From: Phallus indusiatus
Lineage: Eukaryota > Basidiomycota > Agaricomycetes > Phallales > Phallaceae
Length of the DNA stretch: 64,000 nt
Direction: 5' to 3'
Assembly: GCA_027605045.1 (NCBI GenBank)
Contig: JAQFWX010000064.1
Location: 1-64,000, forward strand
The position numbers were made by a program, and so were the translations under genes. Positions 1-13,546 of this stretch are shown one piece after another. Each line of letters begins with the position of its first letter. Within the stretch, counting starts at the first letter, position 1. Under the pieces are notes generated by a model. That model made no database searches and was not told the DNA's origin. It saw only the letters and a program-made list of their open reading frames with translations.

Positions 1-171
1 CGAGTGAACAATTCGGTTGAATAATCAGGCGTGGCAAGAAGAAGAGACACGGTATAACCTGGTAAATCCTTCGTTTTTTATGCTATTACTTGAAACTTCG
101 ATATTTTTTCAGCGGATAACTAACCTACGTTGATGATATCACGCTAGATCACCTTTTACAACTACGTCTAA

Positions 172-2003
<1,832 letters not shown>

Positions 2004-2155
2004 TCAGAGAACTTCTCCGCATTGCTTAGGACTATGCAAAATTTTGGGAACAGCACGGAAATTTTTCAAGTTACGCTTCATGTTCAATCATTTCAATGCG
2101 TCTAATTAGTGCTTGTACATAACCGTGTTTGACATCGCGATCTCACATCAGCCAT

Positions 2156-3405
2156 ATGTCGGTATCAAAGTTTCGAAACTCCTCACGGACGCTTGTGCTT
2201 GCTGGCTGCAACCTGCTTCAACCGTGGGTGGCAGTGGTGGCCACAGACGTCCCATCCGCTTGGCTCGTTTTTTAAGCGATTTTCTATAAAGTCCGCTCAT
2301 TTTTCGTTTTCCGCCCACATGGTTTGTTCTCTTTCTTCGTCCCAACTCTTGAGCTATGTTCACATTACAGAATAGTCTACCAAACGCGAAATCTCGCGCT
2401 CTGATTGGGAGCGCAGACTTAATGACGTTCATCTTACAAAATCGTGAGTCCAGTTTTCATTACGTTTTCTACACTGGAAGGACGAAACAATCATTGGGAA
2501 TCTCTCTGAATATGGTTGATGAGAGTTACAACCGCATGTATTATCTGACCATTGACATTCACTTTCAAATCACCCGTTTCCACGTTTTACTGAAACCCGC
2601 ATTCTAGTGACTTGAATCGCCTTATCATGGATTATCTCGTCATCGAGGGGTACAAGACAGCTGCAGAGGAGTTTAGCAAAGAGGCAGACATCAAGCCGCC
2701 TGTCGACTTGAGCAGCATCGAAAGTCGCATGAATATTCGTGAAGCTATTCAGCGGGGTGACATTGAAGATGCAATCGAGAAAGTGAATGATTTAAACCCC
2801 GAGGTAAGATAATGCTGTATTTAGTTTTCATTCAAAAAGATTATAATCTTCCATGCACCACTCTCAGACCTTTGTCTGTGATGATATTTGGAAACCACTT
2901 TTGAAATTTTATGACTTCACCTTCTCTTTTCAATTGTTGGTATCAACAAATTTGCTGATGCATTCTTTAGATCCTTGACACGAACCCTTCGTTATACTTC
3001 CATCTTCAACAGCAACGTTTGATTGAGTTTATTCGTCAAGGTCGGATTGGGGAGGCTCTCAAGTTCGCTCAAAACGATCTTGCTCCTCGCGGTGAAGAAA
3101 ATGCAGGATTTCTGGCAGAGCTGGAAAAAACTATGGCCCTTTTGGCTTTTGATACTTTACCCAATGTTCCTCCCTCCATCGCGGAATTGTTATCTCCTGC
3201 GCAGCGGCTGAAAACAGCTGGGGAATTGAATGCTGCCATTTTGGAAAGTTTGAGTCAAGGGAAGGAGTCGAAGGTGAAAGGCTTAATTCGGCTTATGCTC
3301 TGGGGTGAATCGATGCTGGCACAAGATGTAGACTTTCCCTGTGTTGATTTGCAGACTGGTTTAATAACACGGACTCGAACCAATGATATGGACGTTGGCA
3401 TGTAA
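2156..3405 (+). CDS. GID8: GID/CTLH E3 ligase subunit GID8
   Basis: This is the scaffold subunit of the GID/CTLH ubiquitin ligase, which targets gluconeogenic enzymes in yeast. Exon 2608-2803 carries the LisH motif (LNRLIMDYLVIEGY) and the start of the CTLH domain (RMNIREAIQRGDIEDAI). Exon 2971-3405 carries the CRA part, with YFHLQQQRLIEFIRQGR and LLAFDTLPNVPPS, and ends at TAA 3403-3405. An upstream exon, 2376-2443, reads DWERRLNDVHLTK and joins in frame to SDLNRL, matching the family N-terminus. The first exon is uncertain: I propose ATG 2156 plus one codon, then a phase-0 intron 2162-2375. The two upstream introns (about 214 and 164 nt) are long for this genome, so the first exon needs transcript support. 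The body of the protein is secure. Confidence 0.88.
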
Positions 3406-3799
3406 ATCGCTTTTGTACAGGTTTCGTTGGATTGTTTAGTTGTTCTTAATACATACATACCTATGTCGCAATACATCACATTCTCGCTTCAAAGTCGTTC
3501 GGTGGCTATGTGATACTTACTACTTGGCATTGGCGCTGCTGCAGACCTGCCAAGAATTGACTAGACACTTGGATTGGACATAACGATACTTTTTCGCAGC
3601 ATGGCAGTGCACCTGAATGAACCCTCAATCTTTAATAGTTATATTAATCGTCATTGTCGTGATGGAGGGGCGGATTTTTCGGCTCCGCCAAGCAACTGAG
3701 CCAGCCTAGAGCATGCTATAACACTGAGGCTCTGCGTCAAACATCCTGCCTCTTTCCTTCTTTCCTCAGCATTATCAGGTGCTTCCATCCGTGTTAACA
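3406..3799. other. Intergenic spacer GID8 / rhomboid
   Basis: These 394 bp lie between the GID8 stop and the rhomboid start. They should hold the GID8 3' end and the rhomboid promoter. I see no ORF worth calling. A short hairpin with arms GGCGGA/TCCGCC sits near 3669-3690 and a pyrimidine-rich stretch lies just before the next ATG. Confidence 0.6.
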
Positions 3800-5822
3800 A
3801 TGTACAATAATACAGAAAGCGACGAAGAGCTTGTTAAGCCACACGAAAGGGGCTTTGACGACTTCTCAAGCTATCCCCAGCGCCAGCAGCCAGTACCGTC
3901 GAATCCATATGTCTTTGACACATCAACGCGTCCTTACTCTATCACCACGGCCCTAGAACCACTAAGTACGTTCTATTCGACAATTAAATACTGCGGAGTC
4001 TCCATTTTTTGAATCTCCAAAAGATGTTTCTGATACGGAAGCTTTGCATCCCTCGACATCGCCCCCGGACAGAGGCGTAAAACAGTTGTGGTCAAAATTC
4101 ACGACCGCAAATAATGCTCGGTATCCATTGAGTCAGCGCATAGAGGATAAACGAAGGGGTATAGGCAGACAAAGATACCCCATTTTGACTTGGGTTTTAA
4201 CCGTCGTTATGGTTGCTATCTTCATTTACGAATCCGTGATCAACTGGAAAGCGCAAGGAACACCCTTTTCCTTCAAGGTATGGTCACTGCGATTGTATAT
4301 CAATATTAAGGACCGCTCGATGATCTTTCTTTTAGCCTGTCGTTAATCCAATGTTAGGGCCTTCAACTTCAGCTCTAATTAACCTCGGTATTTCTTCTTC
4401 ATATTGCTGCATAGTGATTATCACAAATTAATATCTTTTCTTGTGTGTTCAGGGGCACGGTTTGTTCCATGTATGAAACAGATTGAAGGCTTTCCAACCG
4501 ATATTTCTTACCCGTGTAAGGCATTTTTCGATCACGTTTGGGTACTATATAAAGCTTTGTGCAGGTTTAAATGACACGGCAAATCCGCCTACATCTCTTT
4601 GCCCTTTGAGTGATGTCTGTGGGTTTGGTGGCTTTCACGGCGAACCCCAAATCAATGGTTTCGGTAAGCGTCTCTGTTCACCATGTGGGTTAAATAGTCG
4701 TCAATGTCTCTCGAAGTTTCATTACTCCTGTGTTTCTTCATGCGGGACTGATTCACCTTGCGCTCAACATGTTTGCTCAACTCACCGTTTCTGCTCAAGT
4801 ACGCATGTTTCGTTGTCATGTTCTCTTTTCAGGCTGAACGTTTTCGTCATCCTTTTCCAGGTTGAGAGGGAGCTTGGGACGATCCCATATTTCATTCTTT
4901 ACTTCGCTGCCGGAATTTTCGGGAACATTCTAGGAGCCAATTTTGCGTAAATATCTAATGCTCTCTCCTTAATTTCATCTTTTAAATCAGGCTTCAGTCT
5001 ACTAGGGAATCCGTCTTTGGGCGCATCTGGTGCCATTTTCGGAACAGTGAGTTTTATATAGTGTTGTTTATTTGCAAGGTTTTGGCTGAACTAAACGCTA
5101 CCAAAAGATCGCCGTGGAATGGGTATCAGCTATTTTACAAATCATACAATCTTTTTTATCTATTTATTTGCATTCTAGATCGATTTGATATTTCATTGGA
5201 AGCTTTTGTTCAGGCCACTGAGAAGGGTACGTTAATCTCGAAGACGAGACAGCTATAGAATGATTCACGCACTGTAGTTGATATTCCTTCTGATCGATCT
5301 TATCGTTGGCGTAATACTGGGATATGTCTCCGTATGTATCTACCTTTCTCATCTATGAAAAAGAAAAATCTAAATAATGAATTTTTAGTTCGTCGATAAT
5401 TTTGCTCATTTGTCAGTATTTCGTATTTTTCCCATAGAAACCTCACGAATTTATCCATTTTTAGGGGAGGTTTGTTTATGGGTTTACTTGTGGCAATGGT
5501 CTTCTATCCCATAATCAGCACTACAAAGCGACACAAATATATCACATTAACTCTTCGAGTAATCGCCATCCCAATACCCATCATACTTTTTGTTCTTCTG
5601 GTTCGAAACTTTTATACTGGAAATCCGTATAGTGGTATGTCGTCAATTCTTAAGTGTTTTCACGTGATGGCTGACTTACTTTTGAACCTGAAGCTTGTTC
5701 GGGATGTCGTTATCTATCCTGCTTCCCAACCAACTCAAACGACCAGTAAGCTGCTAATTCATGATACAAATTGCAGCCTGCTATGCTTAATGTTTGCACA
5801 AGTTGCCATAAAACAGGTTTAA
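3800..5822 (+). CDS. Rhomboid-family intramembrane serine protease
   Basis: This is a polytopic intramembrane protease that probably cleaves membrane-anchored substrates in the secretory pathway. It has a long, charged, proline-rich cytosolic N-terminus and a first membrane helix (WVLTVVMVAIFIYES), followed by a cysteine-containing loop (about 4470-4660). The rhomboid core contains the HAGLIHLALNM helix, the catalytic serine in GASGAIFG (about 5020-5045), and the catalytic histidine in DNFAHLGG, which is split by an intron around 5415-5464. Both catalytic residues are present, so it is an active rhomboid rather than an iRhom. A C-terminal CSGCRYLSCFPT cysteine-rich tail follows. The start is ATG 3800; an in-frame GTG lies seven codons upstream but is unlikely. 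Two possible last acceptors both run into the same TAA at 5820-5822. The first intron acceptor is uncertain. It is not the mitochondrial Pcp1 type, because no transit peptide is visible. Confidence 0.9.
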
Positions 5823-6220
5823 CTGTCAACGGGGTACCGTTCGAAAATTGAAAGGATACTCTCTGATGACCGAACCGCCGCATTGTTCCGGAGTTTGCTC
5901 CACGCCAGTTGCATTCACATACTCATAATTCACTAACGCAAGGACGTTTCCCAATATTTTTTTCTACTCTTTTCTACTCTGTTTTCTTAAAATATTTAAT
6001 TCGTAATGACTCTGTACGGATTTGATCAACTCTACCAACATAGTATCTTATAAGCTATATATTAAGCAAGCGCCGACGCTGTCAGTGGGGGATCTGTCTA
6101 GTACGGCGGCCAAGTCCCTACAGGGCCGTTCGTTTGCGCCCAAAAAGAAGTCTACGCTACGTGGTTCAGTTTGCCTACGTTATCAGAGATTCAGCAATTC
6201 CCTGAGCAAGTAAATTCAAG
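5823..6220. other. Intergenic spacer rhomboid / CAS1
   Basis: This 398 bp spacer holds the rhomboid 3' end and the CAS1 promoter. T-rich tracts occur near 5955-6000. A 63-codon open frame at 6022-6213 has no ATG start that looks used and no recognisable similarity, so I regard it as non-coding. Confidence 0.5.
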
Positions 6221-8978
6221 ATGTGGGCGCGGGGGAGATTTTCTTCCGACATAGCCTTGCCTCATTTGATAGCTGTAGGAGCCGCTATTGTTAGCTTGAC
6301 GGTGGCATCCTACAGGTATATCTTCCTTGGTACATGCTTAAGCTCTTTTCTATCGAATATCCATTGATCAATATGTTTCGGAATCCAAAGATTGGTTTGA
6401 CCCGCATCGTTGCCGTGCCCTCATGAATGATGGACAGTGGATGGACGATCGGTTTCAAAGTTGGCAGCCTGATGGTGGGTCTCCTCATTATCTAATAAAC
6501 AGTTTTTGAAAGATAACACGAAAAATAAGGATGCATGCTGCATCAGTATACACCGAATGACATATCGCAGTGCTTATCTTCGAGGCAAGTTGTGTTTGTG
6601 GGGGACTCCGTCACGAGACAGCTGTTCTTCCAAGCAACCCACGCAGCGGACGAGACTCTACCTTCGGGACCTTCAAATGACAGTCAAAAGCACATGGACT
6701 ATCAGTATAAGTCCGTGTCGGGCACGGAGTTTACTTTCATTTGGGATCCATTTTTGAACACAACAGGAACAAAGGACATTATTTCCCCGTCGTTAAGAAG
6801 ACAATCTATGTCGACCACCTCGTCTGTTCGGACGCCCGCAATGGTAGTCATAGGTGCTGGGTTGTGGTTCCTTCGTCATCCTTCCTCTGGGGGTTTGGCT
6901 CTATGGGAAAAGACAATAGAAAACATGATGGCATCTATCTTTGAATCACCGTCAGAGATAGCCGATATGGTCGTCTTACTGCCTGTTCAAAATGTCATTC
7001 CGGACAAGTTATCTTCTGAAAGACGGCTATGGTTAATGAACCCAGACATAGAAGCTATGAACGCCGATATGGAGAGTCGTATTCATGATTTTCTGGAAGT
7101 ATATCGTGATAAACGACGGTATCCCGGTGTAGCGTTTCCCTCGGTCTTCAATAAGATGTTGGATACTTCCCAAACTACGGACGGTCTACATTACTCTCCC
7201 AATCTTGTAGCAGCCCACGGTAATATTTTATTCAATTTACGGTGCAATGATATTCTCCCCAAGAATTATCCTCTTGACAAGACATGCTGCCGAAGTTATC
7301 CCCGACCCTCGGTTTATCAACTATTTATTCTGCTTGGAATCGCTATGTGGGGTCCAATTGCCTACTTCTTCTCAACGTCTTCCCGTAAGTTCTATTTCGC
7401 AAGTCAAGCTTAGGCTGAGTCTTTTATCTAGGTCAACCTCGAGTACGTTCCATGCTACCCAGTCACGAAAACATCAAAGCGTTATCGATTTTTGGCTCAA
7501 GCATTCTGTTAATATATTTATCTGACCGAACAAGCATCTTTCTGAAGGTATCTAAGCAATACAATTCATGGGCGTTTGGAATTTGGGCTGTATCTAGTTT
7601 GGCTCTTGGACTATATACTTTGCAGAAGGGTGATAAGGACCTAGGGTTTTTGAGCCGACAACAAACTGATGAATGGAAAGGATGGATGCAAGGTATGTTC
7701 TTTTTTTATCATTTCCCGCCAAAGTAGAGTACTAAATTACATACATCATTGCAGTCGTCATCCTAATCTATCATTATCTGGGTGCTTCAAAAGTTTCCGG
7801 AATATATAATCCAGTCAGAGTTTTGGTTGCTGCATATTTGTTTATGACAGGTATGATTTCACGAACTCGGAATAATGATTGCACTTTATTCATTGCATAT
7901 AGGCTATGGCCATACCACTTTCTATCTCAAGAAGGCCGATTTTGGGATTCACAGGGTTGCTCAAGTTCTTGTTCGCCTAAATCTTCTTCCCATAGCTTTG
8001 GCCTATACAATGAACACCGACTACCTGAATTATTACTTCTCCCCGCTCGTTTCGATGTGGTTTATTGTCATTTATTTGACTATGGCCATAGCAAAACAGT
8101 TCAACGAACGCACGCCCATCCTACTGTTGAAAATCTTCTTGTCGATGGCATCTATCACGTTTCTCCTGGGGGACAAATTGCCCTTGCAGCTCCTATTCAC
8201 CGTACTAAACAATATCTTCCGTCTCAAATGGTCAGCGGACGAATGGAACTTTCGAGTCACATTGGATCTATGGATCGTTTATTGTGGAATGTTAACAGCC
8301 GTTGCCTATCTCAAGATTCGTGAACATCGGTTAATGGATCATCCACGCTGGCCTCTCGTTCAACGGCTTTCCATTATACTGTCAGCTGTGATCATGATCT
8401 GGTTTTTCATTTTCGAGCTTTTGCAACCCTCAAAATTCGCGTATAATAAATGGCACCCTTACATTTCTATACTACCGGTGGGAGCATTTGTCGTATTACG
8501 GAATGCGACTCCTTTCCTTCGTTCAGTATACTCTCGACTGTTTACATTCATCGGTGTCTGCAGTCTTGAAACTTTTATTATCCAGTACCATCTTTGGTTG
8601 GCTGCGGATACCAAGGGCATTCTACAGATTATTCCAGGCAGTAAATGGCGTTTTCCTAATTTACTGCTGTCGTCGATTATTTTCATCTGGATAAGTCATT
8701 TGGTGGCCAATGCAACAAACCAACTGACCGTCTGGATTTGTAATAAAGACGAACCGCCTTCGCTGCCTGTTCGTAATACCTCTTCGGGCGAAGAATCTAT
8801 TCCCTTGGTAGAGTCAAGTGGCCATGCTAGTACTCAGAACGTACATGAAACCCCCGGTTTCAGAATGATCTCCAACAACAGCTTTTTATCTTTTGATTGG
8901 TCTCACGGTGTTGTTATTAGGTGTCTGCTCGCATTGTCTGTTATGTGGCTGCTGAATCTTTTGTGGCCATACTCATAA
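6221..8978 (+). CDS. CAS1: CAS1-type sialate/polysaccharide O-acetyltransferase
   Basis: This is the fungal relative of CASD1 and Cryptococcus Cas1, Golgi multi-span proteins that O-acetylate glycans. The N-terminal part is a signal-anchor helix followed by a luminal PC-esterase/GDSL-like domain with the nucleophile motif [11 protein letters not shown] (about 6593-6625) and a C-terminal DGLHYSP histidine motif (about 7181-7200). The rest is the Cas1p acyltransferase domain with about ten membrane helices, including the conserved KGWMQ and [22 protein letters not shown] stretch (about 7680-7840). The start is ATG 6221; exon 1 ends at a phase-1 donor so that the next exon reads [17 protein letters not shown]. 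The stop is at 8976-8978. In a fungus without a Cryptococcus-type capsule the substrate would be another cell-wall or secreted glycan; that is inference. Confidence 0.93.
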
Positions 8979-9148
8979 TTATTATCTATTCCTTGATTTG
9001 TATATTTACCCTGGTCTGGTTATCAACAGACGCTCAGATAATTCCCTTTGCGATGATTAGTTATGTTTTCTTGATCGAGGAATATGTTAGACCAAATTTC
9101 GATCTTAGAATTGCAACTTAGCGCCACAATACGAATTGAAAAAGAAAA

Positions 9149-9334
9149 ATGTCCGTGTCTGGTATAGATACGAAACAAGCGACGAAAAGCAACAAAGGGT
9201 TAAAAAAAAAAAGCTCTGGATGTGATGCAAATCAACTCCAGAACGGGAAGCGCTATAGAAACACAATTATGGAGATACAATACGAAAATCTCAGAGAAAG
9301 AAAGTCGAGCATCATGCCTGCGCACAACGGATAA
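9149..9334 (+). CDS. Possible 61-residue lysine-rich small ORF (weak)
   Basis: This ATG-initiated ORF lies in the 410 bp spacer between the CAS1 stop (8978) and the septin stop (9389). The ATG has A at -3. The product would be basic and hydrophilic, without a recognisable domain, signal peptide or membrane segment. The surrounding DNA is purine-rich, which makes lysine-rich open frames likely by chance, and the position matches the 3' UTRs of both neighbours. It is listed only because the start context is good. Confidence 0.12.
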   Translation: MSVSGIDTKQATKSNKGLKKKSSGCDANQLQNGKRYRNTIMEIQYENLRERKSSIMPAHNG

Positions 9335-9388
9335 AACTTAATTGCGCAGGAATCTTCCCTTTTTCTTAACAAAACAAACAAGCTTACG

Positions 9389-11169
9389 TCAATATGAGGC
9401 ACGTAAATAAAACGATATTATACGTACTCCACTTTTATCGTGCGTCGGGCTCAAGGGTCTTCCACTTTCTAACCTCCGCTTTTTCTCGTCCAGCTCTGAA
9501 CGTTGCTTCTCTAAAGCTTCTTTCATTTCTTTATGTCTGCTATATAGCTCTTCTTCGGATTGACGAAGTTTCGCCTCCTTTTCTTGCACCTTTTGTTGGA
9601 AAACTAACTTCATCTCGGCTTCCATCTTGGCCAACTTTTGTTCATGCAAGGCGCGCTCTTCAGCAACCTTTTGGGCGGGGCTATGAAAGTAAAAGTTCAT
9701 ATCAGGAAAGGAAGTATTGTTTCTGTTTTTGGGGAGCTTTCCACTTACTTAACTTCCTTGAACACGCTATAGTCTTGAGCGATACCCATGTTAAGCAATT
9801 TCTCGCTTCGCCACTGTTCGTAAAGCTGGGTATTGGTATGTTCTCGTAATTCTTCCATATACGTTCTAACGAGCATTTGACGGAGTTTTACGAAATCGCA
9901 GTGATCCTCGTTATCGACTTCAATTACTCCCCAGGGGTAGGCACGCCCACGGACAGCGCGACCATCGGGTGTTTGAACTTCCTGATTTGAACCGACAACG
10001 GCAAAAGGTATTTTTGACTTTAAAAAGCAATCGTGTTATTCAGTAGGAATATATTGAACTCAGCAGCCGCTTACGGCAATCTCTTCATGTTCGGCTAGAG
10101 TTTCCTCATCTTCATTCTCGTAAATGGGAGCCTGGAATATTTTGATATTGTGGTACGCTATATCGGCGAGAATCTAATTTTATAGGAAAGACTTGGGACT
10201 GGACGACACAGATGTGTTCAATAAAAACGTACGCGTTGTTTAAAATCGATAATTTCCTCATCGGTTAGGGTATCGGCCTTAGCAATGATAGGAATTAAAT
10301 TGACTCTTTGATGTAGTCGTCTCATGAATTCGATATCAATCTGTTTCAAGCTAAAAATCTTTTTAGAAACCGTACTAGACACGAAATAGCGTAGACTTAC
10401 GAATGGCCGGTGGGCTGAATGAAGTAAAGACAGGCGTGAACCCTATTGTCAACGATTTTCTGGCGATTAACGCGACTTTCTTGTTCGAGATATGCATCAA
10501 ATCGAGACTCAATATCGTCGACTATGGGTTTCCAGCTGGTATAAAGCAAGAATGAATAGCATTCAACAGTTAATAACTATTAGTATTACCTCTCGTCGTT
10601 GTTAACGAAATCGCCGAACCCGGGGGTATCAACAACTGTCAGGCGTAAACGAACGCCATTTTCTTCAATATCTAGAAAGAAATAAGAAAAGAGAAAGATT
10701 CAGTAATATTCATTGGGACGGATAAGGTGGAAAAAAAGTCTACCAGCACTGATGCTCTGGATTGAAACTGTCGAAGAACGTTCTGCGTGAGGTGGAAGAG
10801 TTTCTTTGGGAGGGTATAACGTGGTATTGAACAGAGTATTGATGAGGGTGGATTTTCCTAGACCGGATTCGCCTACAGACAGAATAGAAGAGAAAAACAT
10901 CACCACACGAAAACTGGAAGAAACTTGATAGACGCACCAACAACCATGACGGTAAAATGAAAACCCTGACGAATACTTTTCCTGTGAACCTGGTTTGGGA
11001 GATTGGCAAAACCGACGTATCCCATGAGTTTCTTCCTGACGACGGTGGAAAGAGAATTTGCAGACTGCTGGAGGGACGCTGGTTTTTCGTCATGGTAGCC
11101 ATTGGTGTGTTCGCTGGCGGGTATAGAGCCGAACTGGTCGCGAGAGTATGAACCGGAATAGTCGGACAT
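9389..11169 (-). CDS. CDC3: Septin, Cdc3-type
   Basis: This is a filament-forming GTPase of the septin ring and cortex. After a short disordered N-terminus comes [20 protein letters not shown], typical of the Cdc3/Spn1 group. Next are the G1 P-loop ([15 protein letters not shown], split by an intron around 10873-10940), the G3 switch (VVDTPGFGD, about 10640), G4 (AKADTL, about 10280), and the septin unique element ([13 protein letters not shown], about 9900-9950). The C-terminus is a long coiled coil rich in E, K and Q (9690 down to about 9450). At least six introns interrupt it. The start is ATG 11169, preceded by a clear 5' spacer; the stop is TGA 9389-9391. Assignment to Cdc3 rather than another septin rests on the N-terminal motif and coiled coil and is likely but not certain. 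Confidence 0.9.
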
Positions 11170-11778
11170 CTTTGGTATAATGAGCGAGACAACAAACGAG
11201 GGACAAGATTGAGCTGAGCTAACCTTCCTGGCGACGAGAGAGGAAGAGGATGGAGACGTGTGGTCGTCTGTTTGTCGATATTTGCCCAGCCTACGAGCCT
11301 GGGCGAAAGCGCCCGACGGCTTTGGGAAGACTAGAAGCTATAAAAGTGTATCCCGGAGATGAGCCAGAGAGAGAGCAGCCAGTTGAATATCGTTGGTTAT
11401 GTAAAATTCGAGCTTGGAAGAATAAAATTGGCTCCTCACCCAGCTGATTGTCATATGTTACGACTAGGATTATGGTATTTCAGTGATGAAGAGGTACTAC
11501 TGCAGTGCTGTGGCAATGTTGCCCAATATATATGTACATAATACATGGGGGCTCATACTTTTATAAAGCTTATATGGCAACGGTCGTATTTTATACTGTG
11601 CTGGGTACCAACTCGCCTCGTGTGTGAGTGTAAAGGAGTATTATAATGTATGTACAAGTGACTCATGTTCAGTGTATTTAATGTGGCATTCTCGGACAGT
11701 GAATATCAGAAATGATTAATACTACAATGCAGCAACGTGGTCCCAGAGATAATAGATAAAACACCTCATGTATATCCC
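11170..11778. other. Spacer upstream of septin with a doubtful small ORF
   Basis: This spacer should include the septin promoter and the 3' region that follows the gene ending at 11779. On the plus strand an ATG ORF at 11250-11447 would encode a 65-residue peptide of mixed composition with no recognisable family, and TATAAAA occurs inside it near 11340. The 11530-11760 part is AT-rich. I do not call a gene here. Confidence 0.4.
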
Positions 11779-12501
11779 TCAGCTTCGAGCGTCGTAAGAG
11801 GAGGAACGTAAATCAATACGACGGCTTAGCACGAGGGACCCCAGTATTCTGTTTAGTAAATTAAGTCTTCCGGAAGAGAATATTAGTGATAGATTAGAAA
11901 AATATACATACCTATTGGTATCTTCATAGTTATTAGCCACTGATAACCGTTCTTCTTCCAAATCTACTAATGACACGGACCCAGCCTGAGGGTGGAAGCT
12001 CAGCGCATGTTCTCTTCGTTCTCGAGCCTTATCATCGACCAACTTGCGCGCTGTGTCTTGAAAAGCGCTTTCTCGTGATTGTGGCGTGTCCTCGCCTAAT
12101 AGACTCGGTAACCGCGGAGAGATCTTTGAACTCCTCAAGCTCCTTTCTTCCAATGGTGGCTGGCAGTCCGCATGAGGATCATCAGCTTGAGACCGTAATG
12201 TTGGATGCTTTTGAAAATGAAGTTTGTGCAAGAACTCGTTTACGTGTTCATACGCTTGTACGACGTCATCCGATGCCTCTGCTGCATTTCTTTCGAAATC
12301 TGTTTCTAAAACATTGTCCTCTCCGTCGTCGTCATCATCATCTGGTAGGGAAATATTTCCGCGCTCAAAGCTATCAATTATCGGGCCAAGCGTTCGGCGA
12401 CGTTTGGTAGGAAAGAACGAACTGGATGGATCAATGGGTATAGGCAATTGCGGGTCTTCTTGAGACACCGGTGGTGAGGGTAATCGTGGTCGTTTGAGCA
12501 T
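11779..12501 (-). CDS. Unrecognised basic, probably nuclear protein (about 219 aa)
   Basis: I do not recognise this family. The product begins MLKRPRLPSPPVSQ and soon has a second basic cluster (TKRRRTLG), both resembling nuclear localisation signals. An acidic run of seven aspartates and flanking D/E (about 12320-12345) follows. The central part is hydrophilic and likely helical (ESAFQDTARKLVDDKARERREHAL). The final segment ILGSLVLSRRIDLR follows a 63-nt intron at 11849-11911 that happens to be stop-free and in frame. The start is ATG 12501; upstream in-frame codons exist, but the good context and basic start favour this one. It shares a 303 bp promoter region with frataxin on the opposite strand. 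It may be a fungus-specific nuclear factor; no function is claimed. Confidence 0.7.
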   Translation of the reverse strand: MLKRPRLPSPPVSQEDPQLPIPIDPSSSFFPTKRRRTLGPIIDSFERGNISLPDDDDDDGEDNVLETDFERNAAEASDDVVQAYEHVNEFLHKLHFQKHPTLRSQADDPHADCQPPLEERSLRSSKISPRLPSLLGEDTPQSRESAFQDTARKLVDDKARERREHALSFHPQAGSVSLVDLEEERLSVANNYEDTNRYVYFSNLSLIFSSGRLNLLNRILGSLVLSRRIDLRSSSYDARS

Positions 12502-12764
12502 GCGGTTGGATGACGAGTCAATAAAAGTAACAGTACACAAATGAACAATAAGAACGGACACAATTTTCAAATAATTATAACTGCGAGCGTCGAACATTTG
12601 TGATGAGCTCCATTATTCTCAAGGCTGAATTATCACAACGGTATATAGCACATTTGAATACTTTGGCACTATGTACTTGGTCGTTTACAGTCAGTAACAT
12701 TTGAACTTCTCGATACAGTAAGTATCTAATTATAGATCGCCTAGTCCACGCGTCCGTCACGCGT

Positions 12765-12770
12765 CACGTG
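12765..12770. promoter_or_regulatory. CACGTG E-box between the basic protein and frataxin
   Basis: The palindrome lies in the 303 bp divergent promoter (12502-12804), 35 bp before the frataxin ATG. bHLH regulators of the Cbf1/Pho4/SREBP type bind this motif. It is one of several CACGTG sites in intergenic regions of this window. Confidence 0.35.
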
Positions 12771-12804
12771 TTCACATGTCACATACAAGTCGTGCTGTCT
12801 CCAT

Positions 12805-13458
12805 ATGCGATTTCTAAGAGCAGCTACACACACCTTGGCCAAAAGGTTATCACCTCACTTCCCTCAGGTTTCGCAGACCCATCATGTAACACATCGATAT
12901 GGAGTTTATGTTCGATCGCTGACAACACCGCCTCCTATGGTCGTTTCAAGGTCAAAGAACACACAACCCGCGTCATTCAGTTTATGCTGAAATACATATC
13001 CAGTGACTTATCAGTACAGAAATATAATACCGTATCGGATGAAGCTATGGATTCCTTGTTAGAGTCTTTGGAGGCGCTGATAGACTCTATTCCTGATAAG
13101 CAATGTGAAGTCGAGTATTCGGTGAGTCTCGACCTTTGCAATCAGCTCAAGCTGCTTCTCATACTCATTTTAGAGCGGTGTCTTGACACTTTCGTTAGGC
13201 ACTAAGGGAACATATGTTATTAACAAACAACCGCCTAATAAGCAGATCTGGTTAAGTTCTCCTGTGAGGTACGATGTCGTCTGTCCTTGACTGCGAGATA
13301 TAATCTTGTAATTGTCATCCAGCGGGCCAAAGCGTTACGATTATTCGGCAAGCACCCATTCATGGATATATTCCAGGGATGGGAAGTCACTTGGCACACT
13401 GCTGAGAGACGAACTTTCATCCTTACTGAAGATTGAAGTTGACATTGACCTTAGTTAG
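12805..13458 (+). CDS. YFH1: Frataxin, mitochondrial iron-sulfur assembly factor
   Basis: Frataxin activates the mitochondrial cysteine desulfurase/scaffold complex. It is fragmented across frames by three short introns and is easy to miss. Exon 1 (12805 to about 12950) encodes an arginine-rich presequence ([15 protein letters not shown]). A 53-nt intron then leads to the acidic first helix ([17 protein letters not shown]), with the iron-binding acidic ridge ending in EVEYS. The beta-sheet exon reads GVLTL...[19 protein letters not shown], the diagnostic frataxin core. The last exon reads SGPKRYDY...[18 protein letters not shown] and ends at TAG 13456-13458. The total is about 160 residues, normal for the family. 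It is convergent with a mitochondrial rhodanese gene 88 bp away. Confidence 0.93.
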
Positions 13459-13546
13459 ACCCCTGAGGTCTTCCGCGACACGTAGTTTATTGCTGTTTTA
13501 TTTTCAAAAAGGGCGGAACTCCTTGAATAAGTTTACAGAACATTTC

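Noticed and set aside
2148..2432. 94-codon minus-strand frame near the GID8 start
   Set aside because: The plus strand here encodes the conserved DWERRLNDVHLTK part of GID8, so the opposite frame is a shadow.
4044..5822. Possibility that the rhomboid gene is an inactive iRhom
   Set aside because: Both the GASG serine and the AHLGG histidine are present once the introns are removed.
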